Source: Lepagella muris (GTDB lineage Bacteria > Bacteroidota > Bacteroidia > Bacteroidales > Muribaculaceae). From it: a DNA stretch of 64,000 nt. Numbering within the stretch: position 1 is the first letter of the stretch; every line of letters starts with the position of its first letter. A program made the position numbers and the translations under genes. Of the stretch, positions 63,646 through 64,000 are shown one piece after another. Location: the NCBI RefSeq assembly GCF_004793975.1, contig NZ_SRYB01000010.1:1-64000 (forward strand). Direction: 5' to 3'. The notes below the pieces were generated by a model. That model saw only the letters and a list, made by a program, of their open reading frames with translations, made no database searches and was not told the DNA's origin.

Positions 63646-64000
63646 ATGAATCGGATTTCTATTTTAATCATTTCAGCGATATGTTCGCTGATGTGTATCT
63701 TTGTCGCTGACGCATCTGATAATGTCGCGTATAAGGATAAGAATGTGCGCATAACGCTCGTCACTGACGGGCTGGCACGACTTGAGTATTCCCCCTCGGG
63801 AAATTTTGTCGATGACCCATCCTTTGTGGCTGTCAACCGTGATTATCCGGAAGTGAAATATTCCGTGAAAGACAAGAAAAACATGGTGACAATCTCTACC
63901 GGCATCATGAAAATCGAATATAAGAAGACCGGTGCCTTCGACAAGAATAATCTTAAGATCTCCTCCATGAGGGGTGTCACCCCGGCTTTCATCTGGAAGC
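63646..64000 (+). CDS. GH31 alpha-glycosidase, N-terminal part only (cut by window edge)
   Basis: The first 118 codons are seen. A signal peptide (ISILIISAICSLMCIFVADA) is followed by an N-terminal beta-sandwich of GH31 type: VRITLVTDGLARLEYSPSG, FVDDPSFVAVNRDYP and ISTGIMKIEYKK. The barrel and catalytic Asp residues lie beyond the edge. GH31 enzymes are alpha-glucosidases, alpha-xylosidases or alpha-galactosidases; the sugar cannot be told. Confidence 0.8.
   Translation, partial: MNRISILIISAICSLMCIFVADASDNVAYKDKNVRITLVTDGLARLEYSPSGNFVDDPSFVAVNRDYPEVKYSVKDKKNMVTISTGIMKIEYKKTGAFDKNNLKISSMRGVTPAFIWK

Overview
The window is chromosomal DNA of a gut-type Bacteroidales bacterium. The evidence is a SusC/SusD pair, two one-protein hybrid two-component regulators, an Mfa/FimA-type fimbrial operon, GLPGLI proteins, and many promoters of the Bacteroidetes form (TAnnTTTG near -7, sometimes with TTTG/TTG about 20 nt upstream). 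Coding DNA is moderately GC-rich and spacers are AT-rich, which would suit Muribaculaceae or a relative, but the genus cannot be fixed from sequence alone. I saw no rRNA, tRNA, CRISPR array or intact insertion sequence.

Layout. 0.2-9.4 kb: a secreted GH2 enzyme, a hybrid two-component regulator, a GH125 alpha-mannosidase and an EEP-fold lipoprotein, resembling part of a mannan/N-glycan utilisation locus without its own SusCD. 9.4-10.4 kb: a GxxExxY (PD-(D/E)XK-like) gene enclosed by inverted and tandem repeats of one sequence family. 10.4-22.5 kb: a seven-gene leftward fimbrial operon (DUF3575, DUF3868/OmpA-like, Mfa1-type major subunit, Mfa2/FimB-type anchor, three large accessory or tip lipoproteins). 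22.7-23.2 kb: a structured leftward region with its own promoter and no convincing gene, a candidate non-coding RNA. 23.4-30.0 kb: EamA transporter, K+-dependent membrane pyrophosphatase, a TPR membrane protein and a RelA/SpoT homologue. 30.3-37.4 kb: a full tryptophan operon (trpB-E-G-D-C-FA) behind a textbook attenuator; trpF and trpA form one reading frame. 37.4-41.8 kb: small secreted proteins, a SUMF1 remnant, a PH-domain protein, an Na+-coupled transporter and several repeats. 41.9-56.9 kb: a complete polysaccharide utilisation locus (divergent regulator, glycan-binding lipoprotein, SusC, SusD, GH30, GH2), probably for beta-1,6-galactan. 57.0-64.0 kb: a GLPGLI/outer-membrane barrel pair, a toxin-antitoxin-like pair, a Gdx-type SMR exporter with a Nim-like flavoprotein, a GH43 enzyme and the start of a GH31 enzyme.

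How parts work together. In the 42-57 kb locus the hybrid regulator would sense a periplasmic oligosaccharide and switch on the divergent operon; SGBP, SusD and SusC bind and import glycan while GH30 and GH2 cut it. In the trp region a 20-residue leader peptide with tandem Trp codons couples Trp-tRNA supply to a terminator ahead of trpB. A 174-bp repeat with hairpin ends occurs twice in full, once inside the trp operon, and once partly at the left edge. The most notable items are the trp attenuator, the trpF-trpA fusion, the hairpin-ended repeat, the repeat-enclosed GxxExxY gene and the structured RNA candidate.
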